Assembly (NCBI GenBank): GCA_003116975.1
Contig: BGKB01000027.1
Span: 124,001-188,000 of the forward strand
Source: Aurantiochytrium sp. KH105
Lineage: Eukaryota > Sar > Bigyra > Thraustochytrida > Thraustochytriidae
DNA: 64,000 nt
Direction of reading: 5' to 3'
Positions 22,261-32,395 of this stretch are shown here, one piece after another. The notes beneath the pieces are model-generated. The model was not told the DNA's origin. It did no database searches and saw only the letters and a program-made list of their open reading frames with translations. The translations under genes and the position numbers were made by a program. Every line of letters starts with the position of its first letter. The stretch's first letter is position 1.

Positions 22261-24171
22261 GAGGATCCATCGCAAGAGCAGCAAAGAGGTAAACCTTTGG
22301 CAGGTGCCGATAACGATAATGGTCGAGCTTCAGTGCCCAAACGCCGGCACCGACCCGAGACCGTGTACGAGAGGTACTGGCGACTCATGACCCAGGCTGT
22401 GCACGGCGAGATCGAAAAAGCATCTCGTTTATACCCCTTTGTGCGAAACGAGCTTGGCGTCCAACGGTACCCCAAATTGCGAGCCATGTTCCGCGCGCTT
22501 CCTGGCAAGCTCGCGCAGCGAACAGCTGGCAAATCGGTACCAAGCGTCGGTGGATCGAATGAGGAGGTTCTCGCAATGGTGCGCGCGCTTCAGCCTCTCC
22601 TAGAGTGGTTTCTTGCACAGTCCTTACGGCGACTCAACCAGCCGGTCGAGCTTATGTTTCCTGAAGTCGAGTCCGCCCGCGCACTCGCCGCCAAACAGAA
22701 TCTCTTGCCGACGCGGAACGACGTTCTTACCTTTGCAGCAACGCTGTCCAGCGAACTGACTGCGGCTCAGAACGACGTAGATCTCGCTAGTGCGCTCAGC
22801 AAGGGCGCGAGTAGCGCTGTTGGATCCTTTGCCGCCAAGGCCGACTACATTATCGTGCACGACCCGGACGCTTTTGTCTTTCCAGGCGGACCTGCGTCTG
22901 CTTCCCCAGGGGGTTCCGGTGGTCATTCTGGAGGAGGCACGAGCACTGCTGGCAGTAGCGCCGGTGGCACGTCAGGTGGCGGGAAGCGAGATGGAGGAGC
23001 GGGAGGCGCAGCTTCAGGGGCGCGCACGCCTGCACAGGCGCACAACGTTGCGGTGCTTTCGCTTGCGCTCAAACTCGAAGCTCTCGTCGCAGACATGCCC
23101 GAGAAAACCACGTCTGCAAAACTGGAAAATCGCGACCTGGTGGTGCGAGCCAAGAGTGCGGCCTTGCGCGGCGGTCTCGAACGTCTCAATGAGGTGGTGC
23201 GCTCTTTGCTTGGCGACTATCTGGCAGGCGCCGCGCGCGCACTTGACCATGCTCTTTCCCGGATCCATCAAGAGGACTTTTGCCGCGGAGCAGATGGCGA
23301 TATGGAAGCTGAGTCGCCCTACTTGAGTGCTTTCGAGCGTGCTGTGACGGCCCTTCGCAGAGAGCACCTGGAAAAGCTGCCCGTGGAGTTTGGCATTGTG
23401 GCGTCCATGTGCCAGATGCTACAGGCTCGAGTTGTGTCCATGTACTCGCGTCACATCTCTCTTGTGCGTCCACTTGACGCGCAGGGTCGCCTTCGTCTGG
23501 CGCGTGACTTGGCACAATTTGAATTGGCCGTCGCCCCACTTGCGCTCACCTCCTCTGCCAGACTTCAGGATATTGGAGACCCGTACACGGAGTTGCGCGG
23601 TGTGCGCGAGCTTCTTTTCGCAACAAGCGGCGACGATTCACCTTCGGCGACGGATGACACGGTGCAAGCACTCCTGAAGTTGGCTCCAAAGCTACGATTT
23701 TCGACGCTAGTACAGAGTATCTTTGCGGATGCGCCTCCAGAGTTGCGTTCTCTTGCAAGCTTTGCACAGCAGGCGCGGGGAAGCAAGTTTGTCCCGATGG
23801 CTCCCGGCGAGGACCTCGAGCTCGTATACAGCCAAGCGCTTGATCGTCTCGAGCTCGAAGCATTGGAAAGCAAACCTGTTGCCAAAAGAGCGGGCTCGGA
23901 AGCATCTCTGAAATCATCATCGTCAGCTCTTCAATCTGCGGTCGAAGGCGCCACCTCTCTGACCGTGGGAACGCAGCTCACCGAACCGCGTAGTTTGCAG
24001 AAGCTAATCCGCGAACACGCTGCAGCCTCGATGGACAAGTACATGCAAATATTGAGCGCTCGCGATGATAACACGGGAGATCACGCGGGAGAGGGCAAAG
24101 ATGTTGTCTGCCCTCAGTACCGTATTCTGGACAGCTTGCTGTCGCAGGTATCGGCGCAGCAAAGGTCCTGA
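20947..24171 (+). CDS. COG5: Conserved oligomeric Golgi complex subunit 5
   Basis: Subunit of the COG tethering complex (lobe B), which captures intra-Golgi retrograde vesicles. The protein has 1074 residues and starts at an ATG in GGAGATGGC context. The N-terminal pattern FDALEYSRSL followed by a long helical segment (EELMARLAGTEALRASAQ, then FRAMKRDAAKLRNLQQACKVLDRTRRFL) and FFNLGILSSRVEAAVDWV matches the COG5 family. It exceeds the human protein (about 840 residues) because of low-complexity inserts: a Lys/Gly/Ser stretch near 315-355, a polyQ run at about 421-437, and a Gly/Ser linker at about 650-695. The role is inferred from the family. It lies directly downstream of another Golgi-traffic gene. 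Confidence 0.88.
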
Positions 24172-24507
24172 TTCTTTTCTGTGTGTTTGTATGAGGATCA
24201 ACCGTACCAATTTTTAAAGAAATAGAGAGAAAGTGAGAAAATTCTAGTTTTACTTGCCAAGGAGCAGATTCAATCAATCCTAGTTATTCGGAAGAAGAAA
24301 TTTCAAACCTCGATACGAAAAACGCTTTCTCGCTCAACAGCTCGGACGGGGGAATGTAGATTGGAGAGACAGTGAAGTCCTCTCTGGCTGGCTCTCCCAC
24401 ATGCACACGTTGAGGTATGTTTTCATGAAAGACTGATTTGCTAACGCATCTCACGCGTACAAAGACAGTCAAAGCGGCGCAAAAAAATATCATACCATAA
24501 TTGGTCG
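24172..24507. other. Convergent intergenic spacer
   Basis: AT-richer spacer between the 3' ends of COG5 and the decarboxylase gene. It presumably holds both 3' untranslated regions; no other element was seen. Confidence 0.5.
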
Positions 24508-25629
24508 CTATGATGAGAATGACGTTGCTGATGAGGTGGAAGAAACGGAAGGTTGTGCCAGCGAGCCTAGAGTGCTTCGCAATTGGAGCTCGGCGGCCTG
24601 AGTGAGCGGCAAATTGCTAGGAATTGTGAAGTCGATGCGAGGAAAGCTGCGAGGAAAGCACATATAGATGGCGCTTCCACCATAGGCAAAAAGAGCAATT
24701 TCCTGTCCGCGCTCGACGTGCGTGCCCTGTTGAACTTGGAGCTGGACACTCCCAATAAGAGGTCCTCCGACGAATGCTACCAAGAAACTTCCCCACGAAG
24801 TGACGAGCTCCATGACGACACGCTTGTTCTCACCGAGAGTGTCAATAAATGGATGTTCGATGCCAATTGGCTTGGTCGTGTGATAGGCAATGCCACCGTG
24901 CCAAATGCGACCGATCGTGGCGTCAAGAGGAGCATAAGCTCGGTGAATGTGCCGCGGATGCAAGCGCACACAAATGACGTCACCGCCTTCCATGTCGGCA
25001 GCGAAACCAGTCTCGTCTCCGCCAAGAAAGTCGTGCATGTTGAAGACTTTATTTTTTACGACGAGACCGCGCACCATTTCCCAGGGACGGAAAAGCATGT
25101 AGTGAGCGTCGGCCATGGCCGAGATGACGCGAGCGCCGTCAGCATTTGGGTCCGGGCTCAGAGGTCTGTGAGCTTCGAGGTCGATGGCGCGATAAAAGAA
25201 GTCGTTCATGCTGGTGAAGGCCTCGAGGGGCTTGACGCACAAACTGGTGTCAACCTCGTAGGTCTCGATGAAACGCGGGATGAGCGCAGCACTTTCGGGA
25301 CGCGTCCAGGCCTTACCGAATTCGACGGAGAGCGCCACGAGGCTTGCGCGCATCATTTCAAATCGATCAAAGCTAGGGTCGCCCGTCTGGAAGGCATCAT
25401 CACCGTCCCCATAGATGCATCTGTAGACGATGCGCATGGTCTGGTCGTCGGGCGAGCGAAGGATAGCCTTTTCGAGCAGGGGAATGAGCTCGGCCTGTGC
25501 CTGTGCCTTTGCCTCGCTGGCTTCGCCTTCCTTGTCCTGCTTTTCCAGCGCTGTCAGCTTGCGCAGGCCCTCAAGAATGCGCGTTGCGAGCGCCTCCATC
25601 TCGTCCGTCGCGAGCGCCGACGCCTCCAT
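24508..25629 (-). CDS. Phosphatidylserine decarboxylase-family enzyme, soluble form
   Basis: Pyruvoyl-dependent decarboxylase of the PSD family, 373 residues from an ATG. A helical N-terminal region of about 140 residues precedes the catalytic part, which begins AFTSMNDFFYRAID...RPL (about 138-156), the family's entry motif. The likely self-cleavage triad is Asp174 (SAMADAHY), His229 (RHIHRAYAPLD) and Ser319 in GGSAIY, where cleavage before the Ser makes alpha and beta chains. The Ser motif is GGSA rather than the commoner GSS or GST. No transmembrane helix or clear targeting peptide is visible, unlike mitochondrial PSD1. The family also includes soluble enzymes acting on free amino acids (for example fungal PsiD), so phosphatidylserine as substrate is not certain. 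The tail is Ser/Thr-rich. Confidence 0.82.
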   Translation of the reverse strand: MEASALATDEMEALATRILEGLRKLTALEKQDKEGEASEAKAQAQAELIPLLEKAILRSPDDQTMRIVYRCIYGDGDDAFQTGDPSFDRFEMMRASLVALSVEFGKAWTRPESAALIPRFIETYEVDTSLCVKPLEAFTSMNDFFYRAIDLEAHRPLSPDPNADGARVISAMADAHYMLFRPWEMVRGLVVKNKVFNMHDFLGGDETGFAADMEGGDVICVRLHPRHIHRAYAPLDATIGRIWHGGIAYHTTKPIGIEHPFIDTLGENKRVVMELVTSWGSFLVAFVGGPLIGSVQLQVQQGTHVERGQEIALFAYGGSAIYMCFPRSFPRIDFTIPSNLPLTQAAELQLRSTLGSLAQPSVSSTSSATSFSS

Positions 25630-28351
25630 TGTTCTTTGGCTAGCGTTGCGCTGCGGTTCGCCCTGCTTCGATTTGCTACGTTGCAGCGCGTGCGGCGCGT
25701 GTGCGCTCTCCCGCGCTCAGCAGCTGCTCGTTTGTTCGCTCGCTCGCTCGCTCGCTCGCTCTGATCGCAGCAGCCCGTGTATACTGTACGTAAGATCGCG
25801 TGTGCACTGCCTGCCGCATTTTGGTTGAGAACGCACACATCAGTGTCGAGAAACCCTCGCCATATCGACTTTGCGCGCTTCTTTTTTTGGCTCGCGTCAA
25901 ACTTCTTGCATTCGTTGCCTGCCCGGATCGCCTCCACCCGCGTCATTTCTTCCTGCAAAGTCCGCGCCATCTATCTTATCATCATCGTCGAGCCGACTCG
26001 AACTCCGTGAGGCGCGGAGTTGGCGTTCTTGTCAAGTCGCCCATGGCCACATCTGTCCTACTCGTGCCTCCACTTCCTGCGTGCTTCTGGGGGCGGCCGA
26101 CTCCTGGAGGATAGACGTACGGAGGGAAGGCGTCCATTTGCGCGCTTCCCGGCGGCACGCGCGAGACTGGAAATGGCGCGCTCGAATCCAAGTTCCCCGC
26201 CCGCCCGGGGGTCATGGAATTGAAAAACTCACGCATTCCGCGCCGTCCGGACGGCCCCAGCCATGCAGGCTTCCCGCCCCCTGTTGTTTTGTTTTTTCTT
26301 TTCGAAGAGAAAGAGCGCATGGGCGAAGGAAGGGCACGAAGGAAGGAAGAACTGTCATTAAAGTCTCGCAGCAGATATGATGAGGAGAGATTGACGAAGA
26401 AAGAAATTGTCGAAGGACTAAAGAACTGAATGATGAACGAATGAATCAAGGAAGGAAGGAAGGAAAGAAGGAAAGAAGATTTGCAGAAATTGCGCGCACG
26501 TTGATGCACGGCAGGCATGTTGACTTCGAATCACGCGCCACTGGTGTCGCACGTAGACAATCAGGCACTCCGCGCAGCAGGCTGGCCGTCCGTCACCCGT
26601 CGTCACATTTCCCATGACTCTTTTCCTCATTCTCGAGCACGAAAATCCGTCGACACCGCGCTCAATATCTACCATCCCACCGTCTTCCCTCGCCCCTCCC
26701 TCCTTCACCCTCGTCCGCATGCTCCGCGCCGCGTTCATCATCGCCATCTCCACCGACATTATCATCACGGCCGCCACCTCCTCCGACCTGGCAGGGGCAG
26801 GTCTTTCATTCTCCGCGCGTGCAGCAGCAGCTCGTACCACTCTTTCCTCGCGGCCGCGGAGGGTGCTGTTGCGGCGCGAGAGCAAGTTTTCGCACGTGCC
26901 GCCAGGCCGCTGCCGCTCGTCTGCGAGCATGTACCTGCATGCTCTGTGCGTGCGTGTGAACGAAAGAAAGAAAGCCACTGCATGTGCGTGTGCATCTGTT
27001 TTCCGGTATAAAGAAATAACCGTCTCCGGCGCGGCGCGGGAGCTCGTTGCGGAGGCGCCAAGCTTGCCCGAAAACCCCGCACGCACCGCACCGCCGCCGG
27101 CCTCTGGCCGCGGCAGCGTCGAGACCCGGCTGTCCGCCCCGCTGGCCTCGCGTCCTCGCCGCAGTCATCCTGGCCTCGCTCTCCGCGACAGGTGGACTCG
27201 GCCCCGACCTCCTTCCTGCACACGCGACTTGAGAACACGACAACAAAATACACATCGCTTCACACAACACAACCGGCTCCGACGCCGCAGCGCGTGGAGG
27301 ATGAAAGGTCAAGGACGCGACCGCGGGCGCGCAGCGAGGCCGTCAGCCGGAGAAGGTCGAGCGAGGGAGGCCGCGGCAGGAGACTAATTTGGTTGTCTGC
27401 CTGCCTGCGTGATGGATAGAGAGATGGTGACCAACCAAATACAGGCGGTACAGTGGCGCGGTGTGGAGTCGACTCGAGTAGGGCTCGCCGGACCGGATCG
27501 ACTCGCTCGCCGGGTCTCTCAAGTCGCCACGGCTGCAGCGGCTTTGCAAATCTTCGTCCTCGCCTTCGCTCGCGCGCCCCTTCGCCCGGCACGAAGGAAA
27601 GTCCTGCTGCCGTGCCGCTCCGCTCCGCTCGCTCGCTCGCTCGCCCGCTCGCACGCGCGCGGCGAGAGTCACGAACCTCGCGTGCCGCGAGCTCCTTTCG
27701 TCTCGGTCTCCGAGACGCGCGCGGCAAGGGCCTCGCGGCGCGCGCTTTCTCCGACCCAAGACAGAGAGCAAGTAGTAGGAGCAGTTATTAGAAGTGCAGC
27801 GCCGGTTGGGTAAATGGCGGTTGCCCCCTACGCACGCGCGTGAGCTCGCTCGGGAGGGTTTCTTCTCGTTTCTCGCTTCTCACACGTGGGTTCTCGTGCG
27901 GGCGGGCGTCTCGCCGCCGCGCGTCGCAGTCGTTGGCGCGCGTGCTGCTGCGGCCGGCAGTAGTGCAGCTCGTCGGGAGCGAGCGGCCTGCTGCAGAATG
28001 CGCAGCAGTGGCAGCAGCCAGAGGCGGAGAAGGAAGAACGAAAAAGAAAGGGGTGGACCACGGAGGCTGTGGGTGTGTGCGCGCCAAAGAAGTGCGGCCC
28101 CGAGCCGCTGTGGCGCGGACCGCGGCGCGACTCGGCCCGACTCGAGGGGGCCCGCGCCACCACTCGCGAAAGGCCCGGCGCATGGTCGATGCCGCGCGCG
28201 CGAGATCGTCGGCCGGAACCAAAACCCGAACGGAGGAGGACGAAGAAGAAGAAGAAGAAGAAGAAGAAGAAGCAGCAGCAGCAGCAGCAGCAATAGCAGC
28301 AGCAGTAGTAGCAGGAGCACCCCTGCGCTCGTGAGACGAAGGCAGACGAGG
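25630..28351. other. Divergent intergenic region with simple repeats
   Basis: No supported gene in 2.7 kb. It holds a CTCG tetramer run (about 25738-25760), an AAGG/AAAG run (about 26447-26480), and a GAA run passing into a GCA run (about 28236-28315) just upstream of the SGNH hydrolase start. Open frames here translate to Arg/Ser/Ala-rich low complexity and show no domain. Both flanking genes are transcribed outwards. Confidence 0.5.
28236..28315 (+). repeat. (GAA)n-(GCA)n compound triplet repeat in a probable leader
   Basis: About ten GAA triplets run into GCA triplets with a few substitutions, ending about 35 bases before the SGNH hydrolase ATG. The upstream frame is open but reads only poly-Ser or poly-Glu/Ala, so it is treated as untranslated. 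Confidence 0.75.
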
Positions 28352-29197
28352 ATGGCGCGCTCGTGGACAGTCGTGGCGAGAGCCGTGGCGCTCGTGGTGG
28401 CGCTCGTGGCGCTGCAGTCCGAGTCCGCGGTCGCGTGGAATGACTGCACGGACTTTACGACGCGCAAGACGTGCAAGAAGGAAAAGGCGAACGACTGCTA
28501 CTGGAAGAAAAAGAAGTGCCACCAAAAGGACAATGTCTACTTTGTTGGTAACTCGTTCACCATCTACAGGATGGTCAAGCCCAAGAGCGACATGCCTGGA
28601 CTCGTCCAGACTCTGGCCAAAAAGGGCAGCGTGGGCAAGTGGGCAGTCGACTCGTACGCCAAGGGTTCTACCTTTCTGAAGGACCACATCAACAACGACG
28701 ACCTCGTGGATGAAATATTTTCTCGCAATCGGACGCTTCTGGTGCTGCAGGAGCAGAGCCAGGTCCTCGGTGGGTCGGAAAGTCTATGGAGGTCTTACTC
28801 GCTGAATCCGACTCTCAAGTTTGCTGCCAAGGCCAAGGAAAAGGGCATTCGAGTCATGCTGTACGAGACCTGGGGCTATGGGAATTCGTACACATCATTT
28901 CAGAACAATCTCGACACAAACTACGCCAAGCTTGCTGAAGCCGCCGGTGTCGAGCTGTGCCCCGTCGGCAAGGTTTGGCGCAAGGCGTACGAAGCGTACG
29001 GCAATAACTATCTGGACCTATACTACACGGACAAGAAGCACCCTTCGTACCTGGGTCATTATCTCGTTGCTAGCACCTTTCATGCCTGCATCCACGGCGA
29101 GTCCCCGGAGGGCATTCAATTCTATCCGAATGACGTTACCGAGGCGCAGGCGGCCGAAATCCATGCCTGGGTCAATGAGGTGATTCTTGACGCCTAA
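28352..29197 (+). CDS. Secreted SGNH/GDSL-type hydrolase
   Basis: Probable extracellular or lumenal esterase-like hydrolase, 281 residues. The chosen ATG at 28352 is followed at once by a signal peptide (hydrophobic core AVALVVALVAL, cleavage after about residue 28). The open frame continues upstream through triplet repeats with no protein character. A small cysteine-rich module (C32, C41, C49, C56) precedes the catalytic domain. The nucleophile motif is VGNSFT with Ser68. The Asp-x-x-His pair is D227 and H230 in YTDKKHPSYLGHYL, placed as expected near the C-terminus. LLVLQEQSQVL and a WGYG segment lie between. The layout resembles DUF4886-like SGNH proteins. Substrate unknown. Confidence 0.8.
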   Translation: MARSWTVVARAVALVVALVALQSESAVAWNDCTDFTTRKTCKKEKANDCYWKKKKCHQKDNVYFVGNSFTIYRMVKPKSDMPGLVQTLAKKGSVGKWAVDSYAKGSTFLKDHINNDDLVDEIFSRNRTLLVLQEQSQVLGGSESLWRSYSLNPTLKFAAKAKEKGIRVMLYETWGYGNSYTSFQNNLDTNYAKLAEAAGVELCPVGKVWRKAYEAYGNNYLDLYYTDKKHPSYLGHYLVASTFHACIHGESPEGIQFYPNDVTEAQAAEIHAWVNEVILDA

Positions 29198-29967
29198 GCT
29201 GATCTCTTTCCTGCCATCATTGATGTGACTGTGCGCTGCTGCCTGCTGAAACGAGCTCAACGCTCTTGCCAGCGCTTTCCTTTTATTTTTGCCATTGATT
29301 GACTTTTCACCTTTGTATAAACGCATTTGGATGACTTCTTCCTGCTACAAGGCCCTCTGTCAACTGGTTAGCTCCAGGAAGGGTATACCTCAACTAGAGA
29401 GCAAATTGGATTTGTTAGGAACCAGGGACCGCACGCGTGGATACGAGTTGCGCGCAACCCACCTCGGCGGAGAGCACGACGGCCAACAGGTGTGGCACTG
29501 CCGTTATGCGAAGCGATCACCGGAGCAAAGATTGAGGTAGGCCTAAATTGAGTTTTTGTCTGGCGGGTACTGCGGCGCTTCTTGCTCACAATTCGCGCAT
29601 GGTCTGTCTATGCGAGGCAAGGTGCTCTCGACCTTCCACCACATCTTGCCGTCAAGTCGCGTCACAAGTTCACGCGCTAAGGGCTTGCAATCTTCAAGAG
29701 ACACGATGCGATTCAATGGGACACAATCGTGATGACTGTTATTGCTTGGTTCTGACTGACAACGTGAAGATTTTGTCTTCGTCTTCGTCGTCGCCATCCA
29801 TCGCCACCTGCGATAAAGCACAAGCAGGGAATCATCAGCTGCAGATGCATTCACAGTCAGATTTGGATTCGAACATGGAAGGAAAAGTAGGATTTCTCGT
29901 TTTCGGTTCGTTTCAATCTTGTAAAGCAAGTCACCTCATCAGTCAAGCATCGAACACAACCAAAAGC
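29198..29967. other. Intergenic, upstream of the methyltransferase
   Basis: An open frame runs into the methyltransferase from 29548 but has no protein-like character before the ATG at 29968. An exact TAGGCCTA octamer lies at 29538-29545. Nothing else was recognised. Confidence 0.45.
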
Positions 29968-30678
29968 ATGGGCCAGCTATTGAGCAGCAGCAAGGCAAGG
30001 CTCTCGGAAGCCACGAGCGAGGCCACGTCCCGGGCCGCGCAAGAGACTGCCGCCTCGCCCGAGGCAGATGTATACGCAGATGGCGCCGCCGCGGCCTATG
30101 ACGCTGATGCCGAGGGTCTGCGACTCTTCGAGGTCCAGCTCAGCGTTCTGCGCGAGCAAGCTTGGTGGCCCGCTCCAGACGCGGGCGGTCTCGTTTCGCT
30201 CGATTATGGCTGCGGCCCGGCACGTCTTTTGTGCGGACTCGGCGACGCGCTTGCGCCCGGAAGCTGCGGCCTTGATCCTTCAGAAAGCATGCTCGAGTTG
30301 GCACGTTCTCGCGCTGCAGACGCAGGACTCCGCGACGTCGTCGACTTTCGCAACCTCGACCCTGCGCAAAAAGGTGCCGAGCTCGAATCCTTTGCCGGCA
30401 AAGCTGATCTTGTAATTGTCTGCTTCGTCATGTACTTTGTTGATGACAAGGAGAAAATCTTTGGACATCTGTGTCGCGCGCTCAAGTCTGGAGGGCATCT
30501 CTTTGTTGCCGAGTACGAGAACGACGTTCCTCAGGCCAAGCTTGAGACCTGGACCTCTGCGTGGGGGTGTCGTATCGCCTCGACGTTGCCCGAGGAAATG
30601 TTAATTGCCGACATTGACGAAAAGTTCAAGATCAACATTTTTGTCGTTGAGAAGGTCGCCGATCAGGCCCTCAATTGA
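29968..30678 (+). CDS. Class I SAM-dependent methyltransferase
   Basis: Small methyltransferase of 236 residues, substrate unknown. Motif I is LDYGCGPARLLCGL (78-91), the acidic motif II region is GLDPSESMLELARSRAADAGL (101-121), and a post-motif segment ADLVIVCFVMYFVDDKEKIFGHLCRALKSGGHLFVAEYE has the usual beta4-alpha-beta5 character. The chosen start gives MGQLLSSS, a good N-myristoylation pattern (Gly2, Ser6), which would anchor it to membranes; in-frame upstream ATGs exist, so this is an inference. The N-terminal 45 residues are Ala/Ser/Glu-rich and probably disordered. Confidence 0.8.
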   Translation: MGQLLSSSKARLSEATSEATSRAAQETAASPEADVYADGAAAAYDADAEGLRLFEVQLSVLREQAWWPAPDAGGLVSLDYGCGPARLLCGLGDALAPGSCGLDPSESMLELARSRAADAGLRDVVDFRNLDPAQKGAELESFAGKADLVIVCFVMYFVDDKEKIFGHLCRALKSGGHLFVAEYENDVPQAKLETWTSAWGCRIASTLPEEMLIADIDEKFKINIFVVEKVADQALN

Positions 30679-31573
30679 AAACTCTAAAAGAAGAACTGTA
30701 TGCGCGTGTTTTTAAAAAAGTTGAAAAGGTAGACGAGGCCTGGAATCTACTGGTGGCATTCTTAGCAGTGGCTGTGGCATGAAATGAGCATGCTTAAGGC
30801 TTCGAGTATGGAGGATGGAAGAAAACAAGAGAACACTTGACTTGGGTGGGTCTGACTCGTGAGTGATCTCATGGATATTCTGGTGTGCTTGTCTGGGCTT
30901 CGACGATTCAAGTTTTTTTGAAAAAGAAGATTGCATGCCGTCCCGCTGAAAGATTTTCTGTCGAGCTCAATAGGTGCGTTGCAGCCAATGTTGTGTCGGT
31001 GATCGGCAACTTTAAGATTTTCTTAGTCTCGCTTTTTTTGTTGGAAGAACACATATATTTTTTTTGTAAAAAAGTTAAGGATGGATATTTCGAGGCGCAA
31101 AAGGGAAATCACAATTGCGTTAGAACGTTCTGGAAAGAAGGAGCTCTTTTTTTTCGAGCTTGTGATGGAAAGTGTAATCCTTTTGGAACATGGGACTCTT
31201 GACCTCTTTGGCACTTGGTGAGAGCGAGGAAATTGTCTGGTTGAATGGAGATTGCGTGGATGTTCATGATTATCATCAGTCTTGACAATCATTTCGCGCA
31301 ATGGGATGTCTGTAAGAAGGCAAGTATGAACGACAGACGTGTTTCTTGCCTTTCGAAACAAGAAAAAGAGAGAGAGGGGGGGGGGGTGGAAAAGTGTCGG
31401 CCTGACCAATAACCGACGAGGCAACGAACGCGGCTGGTTGCGATCAACCTGCATCCTGTGCTGCGTCAGCACTAGCAACCCACGGACAGCCCGCGCAAAA
31501 CCATGCCATGCGAGAAGAGAGCACTCAGATTGAAAGAAAGTGCATCGCGGCGCATCGCGGCAAGCAAACTTCT
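30679..31573. other. Convergent intergenic region
   Basis: AT-richer than its surroundings, with a G11 run at 31376-31386 preceded by a GA-rich stretch. No gene recognised. Confidence 0.5.
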
Positions 31574-32395
31574 TTACTTGCGGCCAAGACTGAGGCGCTC
31601 GGACACGCGCTTGTTAAACATGGCCATCTTCTCGGCGAGCTTGCCGCGGCCAGCCACGCGCTTGGCCTCGGCGTCAGCGTCGGCGGCAATGGACTTGGCA
31701 GCGAGCTCCTTGTTGGCCTTGCTTACGGCCTTCTTGACGGCGGCGGTGATGCGCGCTTCGATGGCGTGCATCGAGGACTGATCCTCCATCATGAGCTGCT
31801 CGAGGGCATTCTTGGCCGCCATGCCCTTGACGCCACCGGCGGCGACCTTGGCCTCGAGCTCGGCGATTTTGGCCTTGCGCTTGGCGTGCTCGATGGAGAA
31901 CTCCCTCATCATCTTCTCTAGTTCCGGGTCGACGCCCTGGGGCACCGAGAAGAGCTCCTGCACAAGCCGCTCCCCGACGCCCGTCACGCCGACGCCGTCG
32001 TTGTCCATCTCCACGTCCGGTTCCATCTCGTGGCGGCGAAAGTACTCCTCCAGAATCATGATCTTGTAGTGGAGCAGCAGGTACTCAATGAACGAGCAAC
32101 GCCCGTCCTGGTTCAAATCGACGTCCTTGAGCTCGGCACGCCTCTGGATAGCAGTGCGTGTCTTGCCATTCTGCTGGAGGAAGTTGGCGGCGCCAGCCGT
32201 GCTCAGAGTTTCAACACCCTCGTCCGCGGCGCACGCCGCCGTGAAGGCGGTCGCCAGGTCAAAGACCTCCGAATACCGCTCGCCCAGTGAGAAAACGAAG
32301 CGGCGCGAGAAGACATCGCGCTGCTCGTCAATGGACTCCGCCTGCAGCGCCGTAAACCTCTCCACGAAGGACTCATCCTCGGTAAACGCGGCCAT
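31574..32395 (-). CDS. EF-hand protein resembling the 34-kDa Ca-regulated actin-bundling protein
   Basis: Cytoskeletal protein of 273 residues, probably an actin cross-linker. One canonical EF-hand loop is visible (DLNQDGRCSFIE, residues 93-104), preceded by a basic helix and followed by YLLLHYK. The arrangement RRAELKDVDLNQDGR...FIEYLLLHY, then an acidic gap, a charged coiled coil and a GGVKGMAAKNALEQL segment (about 190-205), follows the order I recall for the Dictyostelium 34-kDa actin-bundling protein (abpB): Lys/Arg-rich helix, DVNFDGR EF-hand, EYLL, then PGVKGLGA. The C-terminus is Ala/Lys-rich coiled coil. A second EF-hand is not evident. Family assignment is from memory; actin bundling is inferred. 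Confidence 0.72.
   Translation of the reverse strand: MAAFTEDESFVERFTALQAESIDEQRDVFSRRFVFSLGERYSEVFDLATAFTAACAADEGVETLSTAGAANFLQQNGKTRTAIQRRAELKDVDLNQDGRCSFIEYLLLHYKIMILEEYFRRHEMEPDVEMDNDGVGVTGVGERLVQELFSVPQGVDPELEKMMREFSIEHAKRKAKIAELEAKVAAGGVKGMAAKNALEQLMMEDQSSMHAIEARITAAVKKAVSKANKELAAKSIAADADAEAKRVAGRGKLAEKMAMFNKRVSERLSLGRK

Noticed and set aside
26418-27387. Overlapping open frames on both strands upstream of the SGNH hydrolase
   Set aside because: Low-complexity, mutually exclusive, no motif.
27794-28351. 186-codon N-terminal extension of the SGNH hydrolase
   Set aside because: Translates triplet repeats and Arg-rich sequence; the signal peptide directly after the ATG at 28352 marks the real start.
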